Shown here in pieces: positions 53,161-62,152 of a stretch of DNA of 64,000 bases. The stretch covers positions 3,592,501-3,656,500 of the forward strand of contig NZ_CP152412.1 in NCBI RefSeq assembly GCF_038957035.1. Direction: 5' to 3'. Position 1 is the stretch's first letter. Every line of letters begins with the position of its first letter. The stretch comes from Bradyrhizobium sp. B097 (GTDB lineage: Bacteria > Pseudomonadota > Alphaproteobacteria > Rhizobiales > Xanthobacteraceae). The notes under the pieces are model-generated. The model ran no database searches. It saw only the letters and a list, made by a program, of their open reading frames with translations, and was not told the origin of the DNA. The position numbers were made by a program, and so were the translations under genes.

Positions 53161-54048
53161 TCACTTGCCCTCACGCTGCTTCATGCGGGGATCGAGCGCG
53201 TCGCGCGCGGCGTCGCCGATCAGGTTGACGCTGAGAATGGCGATCGAGAGCAGCAATCCCGGCCAGAAGATCAGCGACGGCTTGACTTGGAAATAGGCAC
53301 GGCCCTCGGCCATGATGTTGCCCCAGGTCGGCGTTTCCGGCGAGATGCCGGCGCCGAGGAACGACAGGATCGCCTCGGTCAGGATCGCGGATGCGCAGAC
53401 GTAAGTGCCTTGCACGATCAGCGGCGCGATCGTGTTCGGCATCAAATGCCGCCACATGATCTTCGGCAGGCTCGAGCCGAGCGAGATCGCGGCCTCGACA
53501 TAGGGCTCCTCGCGCGCGGTCAGCACCACCGAGCGCACCAGCCGCGCCACGCGTGGGATCTCGGGGATGGTGATCGCGACCATCACGGTCCAGATGCTGG
53601 CGCCGGACAGCGACACCACGGCGATCGCGAGCAGGATGGCGGGGATCGCCATCAAGCCGTCCATCACGCGCATCATCACCGCATCGACCCAGCGGAAGAA
53701 GCCGGCGACGAGGCCGATCAGGAGCCCGATGGCGATCGAGCAGACGGCGGCGCCGAGCCCGATCAACAGCGAGATCCGTGCGCCATAGATGACGCGCGAC
53801 AGCAGGTCGCGCCCATAGGCGTCGGTGCCGAGCAGGTATTGCGCGCTTGACGGCTTCAGCCGCTGCGCCGGCGTCAGCAAGAGTGGATCATGAGGCGCAA
53901 GGAGCGGCGCGAAGATCGCCATCAGGATGATCAGGACGAGGCAGATCGTCGCAACCGCGATGATCGGCGTCGATGCCAGGAAGCCGAACTTGACGCGGAA
54001 CGGCCGGGTGACGGGGATGGAGGATTCGGGAAGGGTTTCGATCGCCAT
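53161..54048 (-). CDS. Oligopeptide ABC transporter permease (DppC type)
   Basis: A 295-residue inner-membrane permease. After the first helix it has the DppC/OppC extracellular-domain motif PAQRLKPSSAQYLLGTDAYGRDLLSRVIYGARISL, quoted in parts, then five more helices. The EAA loop that contacts the ATPase is EAAISLGSSLPKIMWRHLMPNT. It pairs with the DppB-like permease 3 bases upstream and the fused ATPase downstream. Substrates of the family are dipeptides, oligopeptides, opines or related compounds. Confidence 0.92.
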   Translation of the reverse strand: MAIETLPESSIPVTRPFRVKFGFLASTPIIAVATICLVLIILMAIFAPLLAPHDPLLLTPAQRLKPSSAQYLLGTDAYGRDLLSRVIYGARISLLIGLGAAVCSIAIGLLIGLVAGFFRWVDAVMMRVMDGLMAIPAILLAIAVVSLSGASIWTVMVAITIPEIPRVARLVRSVVLTAREEPYVEAAISLGSSLPKIMWRHLMPNTIAPLIVQGTYVCASAILTEAILSFLGAGISPETPTWGNIMAEGRAYFQVKPSLIFWPGLLLSIAILSVNLIGDAARDALDPRMKQREGK

Positions 54049-54051
54049 TGC

Positions 54052-55056
54052 TCAGTACCGGATACGAGGATCGAGCAGGGTGTAGGCGAGGTCGATCAAG
54101 AGATTGACCGCGACATAGATACCCGATGTCAGAAGGATCATGGCCTGGATCACCGGATAGTCGCGCGCCAGCACCGCATCGACGGTGAGGCGGCCGATGC
54201 CGGGCAGGTTGAACACGCTCTCCGTGACGACGACGCCCGAGATCAGCAGCGCGAAGCCGGAACCGATCACGGTGATGACCGGGACCGCGGCGTTGCGTAG
54301 CGCATGGCGCAGCAGCACGCCGCTCTCGCCGATGCCCTTGGCGCGCGCCGTGCGCACGTAATCCTCACCCAACACGTCGAGCATCGAGGCCCGCGTCATG
54401 CGCGCGATCAACGCGACATAAATGAAGGAGAGGGTGCAGGTCGGCAGGATGAGGCGCTGGAAGAACGGACCGAAGCTGTCTCCCATACAGGTGGCGACCT
54501 CAAGTGCGCTAAGCGGCTTCGGCGGTGATGCTGGGCAGGCTGCCATGATGCTCTTGAAGCCCTGCACCGGCACCCAGCGCAGATCGATCGCAAACACCTG
54601 GATCAGCACATAGCCGATCACGAACACCGGCACCGAGAAGCCGAGCACCGACAGCCCCATCACGCAGCGGTCGATCCAGGTGCCGTGCTTCCACGCCGCG
54701 ATCACGCCGAGCGGCACCGCCACCAGGATCGAGAGGACGATGGTGGCCAGCGCGACCGAGATCGAGGGCTCGAGGCGCGGACCGATCATCTCGAGGATCG
54801 GCTTGTTCGAGATCAGCGAGACGCCGAGGTCGCCGTGCAGCAGCTTGGCGACCCAGGTATAGAACTGGATGTAGATCGGCTCGTTGAGACCAAGCGAGGT
54901 GCGGATGCGATCGAGCTGTTCGGGTGTCGCATTGTCGCCGGCGAGAATCGCGGCCGGGTCGCCCGGCGTTAGCCGCAGCAACAGGAACACGAACAGAGCC
55001 ACCACGCCCATCACGGGAACGGCGGCGAGGATGCGGCGAAGGAGATAGCCGAGCAT
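54052..55056 (-). CDS. Oligopeptide ABC transporter permease (DppB type)
   Basis: A 334-residue permease. MLGYLLRRILAAVPVMGVVALFVFLLLRLTPGDPA, quoted in parts, is the standard DppB N-terminus, with six helices in all. The EAA loop reads VRTARAKGIGESGVLLRHALRN. It has a cysteine-containing periplasmic loop near residue 180-200, where most DppB proteins vary. It is the first transporter gene of the run and lies 3 bases before the DppC-like gene. The matching binding protein is probably the divergent one at 59853 or the orphan at 28386. Confidence 0.92.
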   Translation of the reverse strand: MLGYLLRRILAAVPVMGVVALFVFLLLRLTPGDPAAILAGDNATPEQLDRIRTSLGLNEPIYIQFYTWVAKLLHGDLGVSLISNKPILEMIGPRLEPSISVALATIVLSILVAVPLGVIAAWKHGTWIDRCVMGLSVLGFSVPVFVIGYVLIQVFAIDLRWVPVQGFKSIMAACPASPPKPLSALEVATCMGDSFGPFFQRLILPTCTLSFIYVALIARMTRASMLDVLGEDYVRTARAKGIGESGVLLRHALRNAAVPVITVIGSGFALLISGVVVTESVFNLPGIGRLTVDAVLARDYPVIQAMILLTSGIYVAVNLLIDLAYTLLDPRIRY

Positions 55057-55319
55057 CGTTGCTATCTCCTGCCGCCAGATGGTGTGAAGCGAAGGCTGGG
55101 CCGCATCATACTCATGGTGTCCCCGTGATGTGTCTCATGCGCTTCTGCGTCTTGTCTCAAGGCTAGCGCGAACGTGATGAATTTGCAGGCAAATACTGTG
55201 CCAATGGCGACGTTATATCAAGGCGCGGTTCAGGCCGTTGGAAGCCTCCCTTGGTCTGAAGCTGCTATTTCGAATTGCACATGGCGCAATGCGCCACCGA
55301 CCTGAAACGAAAAGTCCAT

Positions 55320-56636
55320 TCACGCTCGCATCACGCCGCACCAATTGGCGACGAACAGTGCGATGCTCTGCGTTGTCTTGCGAAGGCTGTCGAGCTCGAC
55401 ACGTTCGTTGAACGCATGCGGGCCGATACCGTACGGACCATAGCAAAGGGCAGGGATGCCGTAGTCGACGCAATAATAGCGGGTGTCGTTGACGGCCGTA
55501 GACAAGCGCTCCTGCATTGGAGCGTCGAAGATGGAGTGATGGGCGGCAGACAGAGCTGCTTCCGCGTCGCTGCCGGGTTCGCACACCGCCGCGTCTGCCT
55601 GAAAGCCGCTCCATACGAGCTCAGCCGGATTGTCGGACAGGAAGTCGTCGGCCTTGTGCGCCTCAGTCAGGCATTCCTCGATGCCGCGCATCGCCTGCTG
55701 TGGTGTTTCGCCCGGCAAGAGACCGAGCCGGCAATCCAGCTCGCACCACGCCGCGGTCGAACTGGCCCAATCGCCGCCTTTGATGATCCCGACGTTGAAC
55801 TTGATCGGATTCTTGACACTGCGGAACCAGCTGTTGTCGAGCGCCCGGGCGTTGAGCGCCTTGGTGTAATCCTGAAACGCGCGCACCAGATGCATCGCCG
55901 ACAGGATGGCGCTGGTACCGGCCTCGGAATAGGCGACATGCACCGGCGTGCCACGGACGCGCAGGCGAAACCAGACGGCGCCGACCTGGGCACGCGTCAG
56001 CGTGTGTCCGGTCGGCTCTGGAATGAGGCAGGCGTCGGCGCGATAGCCGCGCATCAAGGTCGACAGCGCGCCGTTGCCGGTGCTCTCTTCCTCGGTCACG
56101 GTCTGCAGATGGACACGCCCGCCCGGGGCATAGCCGGCGTCGCGGATGGCATCGAGCGCGAAGATCATTGCCGAGACACCGGCCTTCATGTCCTGCGCGC
56201 CACGCCCGAACATCCAGCCTCCGTGCACGGCGCCCGAGAACGGAGGTTGCTCCCAGAGGTCAGCGGGGCCCTCCGGCACCACGTCGATATGACCTTGCAG
56301 GATCAGGCTGCGTCCGCTGCCTTTGCTGTTGAGCGTGGCAACGACTTGCTGCGATCCGGCAAGATCGATGCCGTCCATCGGTGCAGCCTTCGGATGGCTC
56401 ATCAGGTCGACGTCGGCAAGGCTGAACGTATCGACGTCGTAGCGGCGCTTTGCGAATTGCTCGGCCAGCCAGCGTTGTTGCGGCGCTTCCTGTCCGCGCA
56501 GGCTGCGGAACTGCACCATGCGCGACAGGAACGCGATCTGATCGTCGAAGTTTCGATCGACGGCCGCGCACAGCTCGGCGGCAATCTGATCCGGCTTGGT
56601 CAACGTGTCGTGCGTGTCCGCCACCCCAATGCGCAT
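55320..56636 (-). CDS. M20-family peptidase (ArgE/DapE type)
   Basis: A 438-residue zinc amidohydrolase. Metal-binding GHIDVVPEG, FGRGAQDMKAG and catalytic VTEEESTGNG are all present. The C-terminal AFNERVELDSL supplies the last His. Family members hydrolyse N-acyl amino acids or dipeptides, such as acetylornithine or succinyl-diaminopimelate. The start at 56636 was chosen for the GGGAGGGGACA ribosome site; an upstream in-frame start adds 31 residues of poor composition. It lies 263 bases before dppB-like and 126 after the DadA-like gene. Confidence 0.9.
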   Translation of the reverse strand: MRIGVADTHDTLTKPDQIAAELCAAVDRNFDDQIAFLSRMVQFRSLRGQEAPQQRWLAEQFAKRRYDVDTFSLADVDLMSHPKAAPMDGIDLAGSQQVVATLNSKGSGRSLILQGHIDVVPEGPADLWEQPPFSGAVHGGWMFGRGAQDMKAGVSAMIFALDAIRDAGYAPGGRVHLQTVTEEESTGNGALSTLMRGYRADACLIPEPTGHTLTRAQVGAVWFRLRVRGTPVHVAYSEAGTSAILSAMHLVRAFQDYTKALNARALDNSWFRSVKNPIKFNVGIIKGGDWASSTAAWCELDCRLGLLPGETPQQAMRGIEECLTEAHKADDFLSDNPAELVWSGFQADAAVCEPGSDAEAALSAAHHSIFDAPMQERLSTAVNDTRYYCVDYGIPALCYGPYGIGPHAFNERVELDSLRKTTQSIALFVANWCGVMRA

Positions 56637-56762
56637 TGTCCCCTCCCGCGCTGAAGCGCTTTTCCCCAATATGACGCTAGTCGTTGTCATGCGGTGTTTC
56701 TCAGCGAATTCCGACTTGGCCACACGCAAATACGCTCATATTCTTCCTCGTCGGCCGGATAA

Positions 56763-58070
56763 TTAGGGGAAAGCTGCGCGGGCGGTCTCTGTCGCATCGA
56801 CCTGCGATGGCACCATCGAGGGCGTGTCGAGATCGCGCCAGTCATCGATCGCGCCTGCCACCATCTGCGCCGTCGCAGCCGACAGCGTCCAGCCGAGATG
56901 ACCGTGGCCGGTGTTGTAGAACACGCCCGGAAACCGTCCGGCGCGCACCACCGGCATCATGTTCGGCATCATCGGGCGCAGGCCGGCCCACGGCACGACC
57001 CTCGACGTGTCGACGCCGGGAAAATGCTGCCGCACCCAATCCACCAGCGGCTGGATGCGGTCGGCGCGAATGTCGAGGTTGAAACCGTTGAACTCGGCGG
57101 TGCCGGCGACGCGGAAGCGGTCGGCGCCGAGCCGGCTGGTGACGATCTTCGCGGCCTCATCGAGCAGGCTGACGGTTGGCGCAGCGTCCCGGCTTTGCGG
57201 CGCATCGAGCTGCACGGTGATCGAATAGCCCTTCACCGGATAGACGTTGACGCGGTCGTTGAGCAGGCCTGCGAAGTGGCGGCTCGCGACGCCGGCGCAA
57301 ATGACGATGCCGTCCGCCTGCAACTCATGTCGCGTCGCGACCTCAGCATCGTGCGAAGCGACTTCGTTCCAGCCGATGCGGAAGCCGTCGTCGCCGCGCG
57401 CGATCGCATCGACGTCGGCTTCATGGACGAAGCTCGCGCCGCGGCGGATGCAGGCGTCGGCGAGGCCGCGCGTGAACTTGTGGATATCGCCGGTCGCGTC
57501 CGACGGTGTGAAGAAGCCGCCATAGCAGCTCGTCTGCAGCGCGGGTTCGATGCTGCGGATTTCGTCCGCCGTCACCGGCCGGCGGTCGAGCCCGCCTTGT
57601 TGCAGCAGCGTGTTGACGCGCAGGCCCGCCTCGAAGCCGGCCTTGTCGTGATAGACGTGCAGGATGCCGCGGCGTTCGAGATCGAAGGCGATATTCTCGC
57701 GCTGCGCGATCGAGAACAGATGCTTGCGCGCTTCGATTGCGAGCCGCGTGGTCTCGATGGTGTTGGTGCGATAGCGGCCGATGTGGCCGACGAACTCGCC
57801 GATCCAGGAATATTTGTGCCAGCTCGGCTTCGGATTCATCAGCAGCGGCGCGTCGCTTCGAAGCATCCAGCGCAGCCCCTTGAGAATGGTCGCGGCGCTG
57901 TTCCACACCTCTGCATTGCTGGCGGAAAGCTGTCCGCCGTTGGCGAATGAGGTTTCCATCGCGGCGTAGCGATGCCTGTCGAGGACAGTCACCCGGTAGC
58001 CGCGTTCGAGCAGGGCATAGGCCGTCGTCACGCCGGTGATGCCGGCGCCAATGATTGCGATGTGAGGCAT
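56763..58070 (-). CDS. FAD-dependent D-amino acid dehydrogenase-like oxidoreductase
   Basis: A 435-residue DadA/DAO-family flavoprotein. The FAD-binding GAGITGVTTAYALLERGY and the following LDRH start the protein. FANGGQLSASNAEVWNS is the DadA pattern, PVKGYSITVQL lies mid-protein, and the C-terminal GRFPGVFYNTGHGHLGWTLSAATAQMVA, quoted in parts, closes the FAD site. It would oxidise a D-amino acid or glycine to the oxo acid, passing electrons to the membrane. A tandem glycine riboswitch lies directly upstream, so glycine is a likely inducer and perhaps a substrate. Confidence 0.9.
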   Translation of the reverse strand: MPHIAIIGAGITGVTTAYALLERGYRVTVLDRHRYAAMETSFANGGQLSASNAEVWNSAATILKGLRWMLRSDAPLLMNPKPSWHKYSWIGEFVGHIGRYRTNTIETTRLAIEARKHLFSIAQRENIAFDLERRGILHVYHDKAGFEAGLRVNTLLQQGGLDRRPVTADEIRSIEPALQTSCYGGFFTPSDATGDIHKFTRGLADACIRRGASFVHEADVDAIARGDDGFRIGWNEVASHDAEVATRHELQADGIVICAGVASRHFAGLLNDRVNVYPVKGYSITVQLDAPQSRDAAPTVSLLDEAAKIVTSRLGADRFRVAGTAEFNGFNLDIRADRIQPLVDWVRQHFPGVDTSRVVPWAGLRPMMPNMMPVVRAGRFPGVFYNTGHGHLGWTLSAATAQMVAGAIDDWRDLDTPSMVPSQVDATETARAAFP

Positions 58071-58100
58071 GGTGGTCTTCAGGCTCCCGTGGGTTAGAGT

Positions 58101-58131
58101 CGCCGAACCACCGGTGAAACCGGCGTCGGCG
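58101..58131 (-). other. Hairpin after the glycine riboswitch, likely expression platform
   Basis: CGCCGA and TCGGCG close an inner CCGGT-GAA-ACCGG stem. It begins at the 3' edge of the second aptamer and ends about 30 bases before the ATG. No U-run follows, so switching may work on translation or through an alternative pairing rather than a standard terminator. Confidence 0.5.
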
Positions 58132-58355
58132 CCCCATCTGTCACGGTACCTGAGAGCTTGATCCGCATCGGGCCTGGGCCCGATGGCAGACTATCCCCTT
58201 CGGTGGACGTCATGGCCCTTGATGTGCGGCCATGTTCGTCTCTCTCCAGATCGTCCTGACGATACAGTCCTTTTGCCTGAGAGTTTCCGGGGCGGTTGCT
58301 CCGTCGGCGCCGAAGCAACAACACGAATGTTGTGGCTTCGATCTCTCCCGCATCG
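58132..58355 (-). ncRNA. Tandem glycine riboswitch (gcvT type)
   Basis: Read on the minus strand, aptamer 1 begins GCGGGAGAGATCG and ends with GGAAACTCTCAGGCAAAAGG ACTG; aptamer 2 begins GGAGAGAGACGAACATGGCC and ends AAGCTCTCAGGTACCGTGAC AGA, each written with a break. The GGGAGAG..CTCTCAGG..AAAGGAC and CTCAGGTACCGTGACAGA signatures and the short linker between two aptamers define the class. It controls the DadA-like gene 61 bases downstream. Confidence 0.95.
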
Positions 58356-58452
58356 TCGCGTTGGACGGCCGGACCGTAGGCGAAGCCTTAAAATTGGACA
58401 AGGCTAAATTTCGGTCCGGCAGTGCCAACGTGTTGTGCAGTGCAAATCGATG

Positions 58453-59583
58453 TCAGTCCAGCGTCGCCAGCAGCGCCGCCATCAGGCGGCCGCGCTCGGC
58501 GAGGCTCTCGATCTCGATATGCTCGTTGAGCGTATGTGCATCGGCGCCGCGAACGCCGAGGCCGTCGAGGGTAGGGATGCCCATCGCACCGGTGAAGTTG
58601 CCGTCCGATCCGCCGCCGGCGCTGCCGTGCGGCAGATCGAGGCCCATCGCCGCTGCAAGGCCCTTGGCCTTTTCATAGAGCGCCATGGTGCCGGCATCCG
58701 GCTCCCATACCGGGCGGGTGACGCCGCGCGTCACCTTGAAGGTCACGTCGTTGGCGGTGCCCGACAGCGCCAGCATGCGCTCGACGCCGCGGTCGAGATC
58801 GGCCTGGCGCTTGGCCATGCTGAGCGCTTCGCCGGTGCAGGTCGTTGCGACGCAATTGACCCATTGCCCGCCATGCACGATGCCGACCGAGAAGGTGCAG
58901 TCTTCGGTGGTCATGCCGTCGATCGCAATGATTTGCCGGGCCATTTCGCGGATCGCAGAACGGCCGGAAGAAAGTGTCGCGCCGGCATGGCTCGGCTTGC
59001 CGACAGCTTCCAGATTGAAGCGCGCGATCGCGTAGCGGCCGGTGACGACGCCGTTGTTCGGCCGGCCGGGCTCCGGCACCAGCACGTATTTGTTGCGCGC
59101 GGCCTCCGCCTCGATGATGTCGCGCGTCGACGGCGTGCCGACCTCTTCATCGGGCGTGAACAGCACCGTGATCGGCAGCGGCGTCGTGAAGGACGCGCGC
59201 GCCAACTGCCGGATCGCCTCGATCGACAGATAGTTGCCGCCCTTCATGTCGAAGATACCGGGCCCGAAGCACTTGTTGCCTTCGCGCCGCCACGCCAGCT
59301 TTTCGATGGTGCCGACCGGGTGCACGGTGTCCAGATGGCCGGCGATGAGGATGCCGGGCTGGCCTTGTTTCGGATGGGGAAAACGGGCGCGGACGCAGCC
59401 GGCACAGCCCTGGCGTCCCGCGATGCGTTCGATCGTCGCACCCATGACCGCCATCTCGCGCGCGGCGAGGTCGAGCATGCGCTCGACTGCGGCCGCATCC
59501 CATGTCGGGCTCTCGCATTCCACCCAGCTGCGCAGCCCCTGCAGCATCGCTTCGGAATCAAAAGGAAGATTGGCGGGGTTCAT
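58453..59583 (-). CDS. M20-family carboxypeptidase (glutamate carboxypeptidase CPG2-like)
   Basis: A 376-residue zinc peptidase. Metal ligands lie in AGHLDTVHPVG, GIFDMKGGN, the catalytic TPDEEVGTPSTRD, and the C-terminal DAHTLNEHIE. The dimerisation domain between has VGKPSHAGA. CPG2-like enzymes release a C-terminal amino acid from N-acyl or folate-like substrates. The ATG at 59583 was chosen; an in-frame extension of 28 residues is not supported. AGAGAGAAAAGAC lies upstream. The riboswitch leader begins about 100 bases after its stop, and the binding-protein gene is divergent. Confidence 0.92.
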   Translation of the reverse strand: MNPANLPFDSEAMLQGLRSWVECESPTWDAAAVERMLDLAAREMAVMGATIERIAGRQGCAGCVRARFPHPKQGQPGILIAGHLDTVHPVGTIEKLAWRREGNKCFGPGIFDMKGGNYLSIEAIRQLARASFTTPLPITVLFTPDEEVGTPSTRDIIEAEAARNKYVLVPEPGRPNNGVVTGRYAIARFNLEAVGKPSHAGATLSSGRSAIREMARQIIAIDGMTTEDCTFSVGIVHGGQWVNCVATTCTGEALSMAKRQADLDRGVERMLALSGTANDVTFKVTRGVTRPVWEPDAGTMALYEKAKGLAAAMGLDLPHGSAGGGSDGNFTGAMGIPTLDGLGVRGADAHTLNEHIEIESLAERGRLMAALLATLD

Positions 59584-59789
59584 GTCTTTTCTCTCTTGTT
59601 GTTTGTGCGCGCCGATACGCGTTCGCGTGCGGTACGAAAAGCTCGGAAGACGAGTTTGTAAAGTCAAATGCGCTGCACCAGCGGTTCATTCGTTCGTATA
59701 CGTTCGATCCTGCCGGAAACCGATTGACGCGCATTGCGCTTGATGCAAGTCTCGATTTCACAAGCCATACAGCATGTTAGTTCGCCTAA

Positions 59790-59813
59790 ATAACGAACCG
59801 CATGCATAACGAA
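59790..59813. promoter_or_regulatory. Direct repeats before the binding-protein gene
   Basis: ATAACGAA occurs twice, 16 bases apart (59790-59797 and 59806-59813), with GTTCG just upstream forming an inverted partner to the first copy. They lie 40-63 bases before the ATG at 59853. A regulator site is plausible, but none is known in the island. Confidence 0.4.
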
Positions 59814-59852
59814 TAAGCCGGCTTTGACCAGTTACACGTCAGGAGAAATTGC

Positions 59853-61472
59853 ATGTTCCCTATCTCGCGTTGGAAGCACCGCACGCTCGCGGCTGCGTTA
59901 ACCGCGCTCGCGCTGTCGTTCGCGCCGCAGGAATTGTCCTTTGCGCCGCAGGCTATGGCCGCGGGCAAGACCATCACCGCGGTGATGCACTCGGATCTGC
60001 GCGTCATCGATCCGATCCTGACCACCGCCTATATCACGCGAGACCATGGCTACATGGTCTACGACACGCTGGTCGCGACCGACTCCAACTTCAAGATCCA
60101 GCCGCAGATGGCGGACTGGAAGGTGTCCGACGACAAGCTCACTTACACGTTCACGCTGCGCGACGGCCTGAAGTGGCACGATGGAACGCCGGTGACCGCG
60201 GAAGACTGTGTCGCTTCGCTGAAGCGCTGGGCCAAGGTCGACGGCATGGGCCAGAAGCTGATGGACTTCACGGCGAGCTTAGAGGCCACCGATGCGAAGA
60301 CGATCACGCTGAAGCTGAAGGAGCCCTACGGCCTGGTGCTGGATTCGATCGGCAAGCCGTCGTCGCGCGTCGCCTTCATGATGCCGAAGCGGCTGGCCGA
60401 AACGCCGCCGGACAAGCCGATCCCGGAGCAGATCGGTTCGGGCCCGTTCAAATTCGTCCAGGCCGAATTCCAGCCGGGCGTGAAGGCGGTCTATGTCAAG
60501 AACACGGACTACGTGCCGCGCAAGGAGCCGGCGAGCTGGACCGCGGGCGGCAAGGTCGTAAAGGTTGACCGCGTCGAGTGGGTCACGATGGCCGACGCGC
60601 AGACTGCGATGAATGCGCTGCAGTCCGGTGACATCGATTTCCTGGAGAACCCGTCGTTCGACACGCTGTCGATCCTGGAAGGCGACAAGGACCTGAAGGT
60701 CGAGACGCTGAACAAGTTCGGCTTCCAGACGCTCGGCCGCATGAACTTCCTCTATCCGCCGTTCGACAACATCAAGGTTCGCCAGGCGGCGCTGATGGCG
60801 ATCAACCAGAAGCAGGTGCTCGACGCGCTGGTCGGCAATCCGAAATACTACAAGACCTGCGTCTCCTTCTTCATCTGCGACACGCCGTTCGCGTCCGAAG
60901 TCGGCGGCGAGACCTTGTTGAAGGGGGGCGACATGGCGGCGGCCAAGAAGGCGCTTGCCGAGTCCGGCTATGATGGCACGCCCGTCGTCATCATGGCGCC
61001 GGGCGATGTCACCACGCTCAAGGCGCAGCCGGTTGTTGTCGCCCAGCAACTGCGCGACGCCGGCTTCAAGGTCGACCTGCAGGCCACCGACTGGCAGACC
61101 GTGGTGACTCGCCGCGCCAGCCAGAAGGCGCCGAAGGATGGCGGCTGGAACATGTTCTTCACCAACTGGGTCAGTGCCGACGTCTCCAACCCGATCGCCA
61201 ACCTCTCGATTGGCGGTCAGGGCAAGAATGGCGGATGGTTCGGCTGGGCCGACGATCCGAAGATCGAGCAGCTGAAGGACGCCTTCGTTCGCGCGCCGTC
61301 GCTCGACGAACAGAAGAAGATCGCGGCCGATATCCAGAAGGAAGCCTACGAGCAGGTCATCTACATTCCGCTCGGTCAGTATCAGGGTCCGAGCGCCTGG
61401 CGGAAGTCGCTGTCCGGTGTGCTCGATGGTCCGGCAACGCCGATCTTCTGGAATATCGACAAGTCCGAGTAG
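59853..61472 (+). CDS. Family 5 extracellular solute-binding protein
   Basis: A 539-residue periplasmic receptor for an oligopeptide-type ABC importer. The signal peptide ends near AMAAGKTI (about residue 36) and contains a doubled LSFAPQ unit. The family motif GLKWHDGTPVTAEDCVASLKRW lies near residue 108, quoted in parts, and IGSGPFKFVQAEFQPG follows. TCAGGAGAAATTGC precedes ATG 59853. It is divergent from the CPG2-like gene and 4.8 kb from the DppB/DppC/ATPase set on the other strand, for which it is the most likely receptor. Confidence 0.92.
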   Translation: MFPISRWKHRTLAAALTALALSFAPQELSFAPQAMAAGKTITAVMHSDLRVIDPILTTAYITRDHGYMVYDTLVATDSNFKIQPQMADWKVSDDKLTYTFTLRDGLKWHDGTPVTAEDCVASLKRWAKVDGMGQKLMDFTASLEATDAKTITLKLKEPYGLVLDSIGKPSSRVAFMMPKRLAETPPDKPIPEQIGSGPFKFVQAEFQPGVKAVYVKNTDYVPRKEPASWTAGGKVVKVDRVEWVTMADAQTAMNALQSGDIDFLENPSFDTLSILEGDKDLKVETLNKFGFQTLGRMNFLYPPFDNIKVRQAALMAINQKQVLDALVGNPKYYKTCVSFFICDTPFASEVGGETLLKGGDMAAAKKALAESGYDGTPVVIMAPGDVTTLKAQPVVVAQQLRDAGFKVDLQATDWQTVVTRRASQKAPKDGGWNMFFTNWVSADVSNPIANLSIGGQGKNGGWFGWADDPKIEQLKDAFVRAPSLDEQKKIAADIQKEAYEQVIYIPLGQYQGPSAWRKSLSGVLDGPATPIFWNIDKSE

Positions 61473-61493
61473 GCTTCAGGCTTCACACAACAC

Positions 61494-61528
61494 AAATGGC
61501 CGGGACCTGTCCCGGCCATTTTCGTTTC
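61494..61528 (+). terminator. Intrinsic terminator after the binding-protein gene
   Basis: AATGGCCGGGA-CCTG-TCCCGGCCATT is a perfect 11-bp stem with a tetraloop, followed by TTCGTTTCG. It starts 22 bases after the stop codon of the binding-protein gene. Confidence 0.9.
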
Positions 61529-61556
61529 GCGCCGTCGCTTCGCGACGGCGGCTAAT

Positions 61557-61871
61557 CTAGTGGCCCGATTTCGCGTTGCTCGTGCTCGACAGCCTCGTGA
61601 GCTGGGTCTGTCCGACGCCGTCGCCGTTCATCCAGACCATCGCTCCCGCGGCAAACGCCAACAATCCGCACAGCACGATCGCACTGCGAATCCAGCGCCG
61701 GTAGATCGCGCGCTCGTCGGGCGTCGCATCGCGGAATTTCTGTGCGCTGAGCCCGTTGCTGCAATGGGCCGCGTCGTCGCCGTGCTCGAGGGCGGAAGCG
61801 CCATGATCGGGCGCGGTATTGCCGACAATCTGATTGCGACCGGCAATCCGATTGCGATCCGCAATCGTCAT
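61557..61871 (-). CDS. Small single-helix membrane protein, 104 aa
   Basis: A 104-residue protein with a polar N-terminal half (MTIADRNRIAGRNQIVGN) and one membrane helix at about residues 63-82 (SAIVLCGLLAFAAGAMVWM). No family recognised. GGAGATAGGCG precedes the ATG. A competing minus-strand frame in the same interval is Arg/Ser-rich and less likely. It is convergent with the binding-protein gene, past that gene's terminator. Confidence 0.6.
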   Translation of the reverse strand: MTIADRNRIAGRNQIVGNTAPDHGASALEHGDDAAHCSNGLSAQKFRDATPDERAIYRRWIRSAIVLCGLLAFAAGAMVWMNGDGVGQTQLTRLSSTSNAKSGH

Positions 61872-62152
61872 CGCCTATCTCCAACTCATTGATCTCGAAA
61901 TCTGATGGCCGCGAAATGTGCGGCCGGAATTTCCAATGCGACCACACTACACCACGTGGCGAGCGCGGCATGTGAACCCTGCCACACCCGCAAAACACGA
62001 TGAGGTGATGCAAGCATCGTGACGCCTCGGCTGCTTGCTCAAGCCGTGGGCGGGCGCGTGGCATACCAATTTGGATAGCGCCGGCTTTAAGGTTCCCGTT
62101 AGTATTGCATCGTAATCTGACCGCCAGCTTGTGAACTTACCGCGACGGGCCC

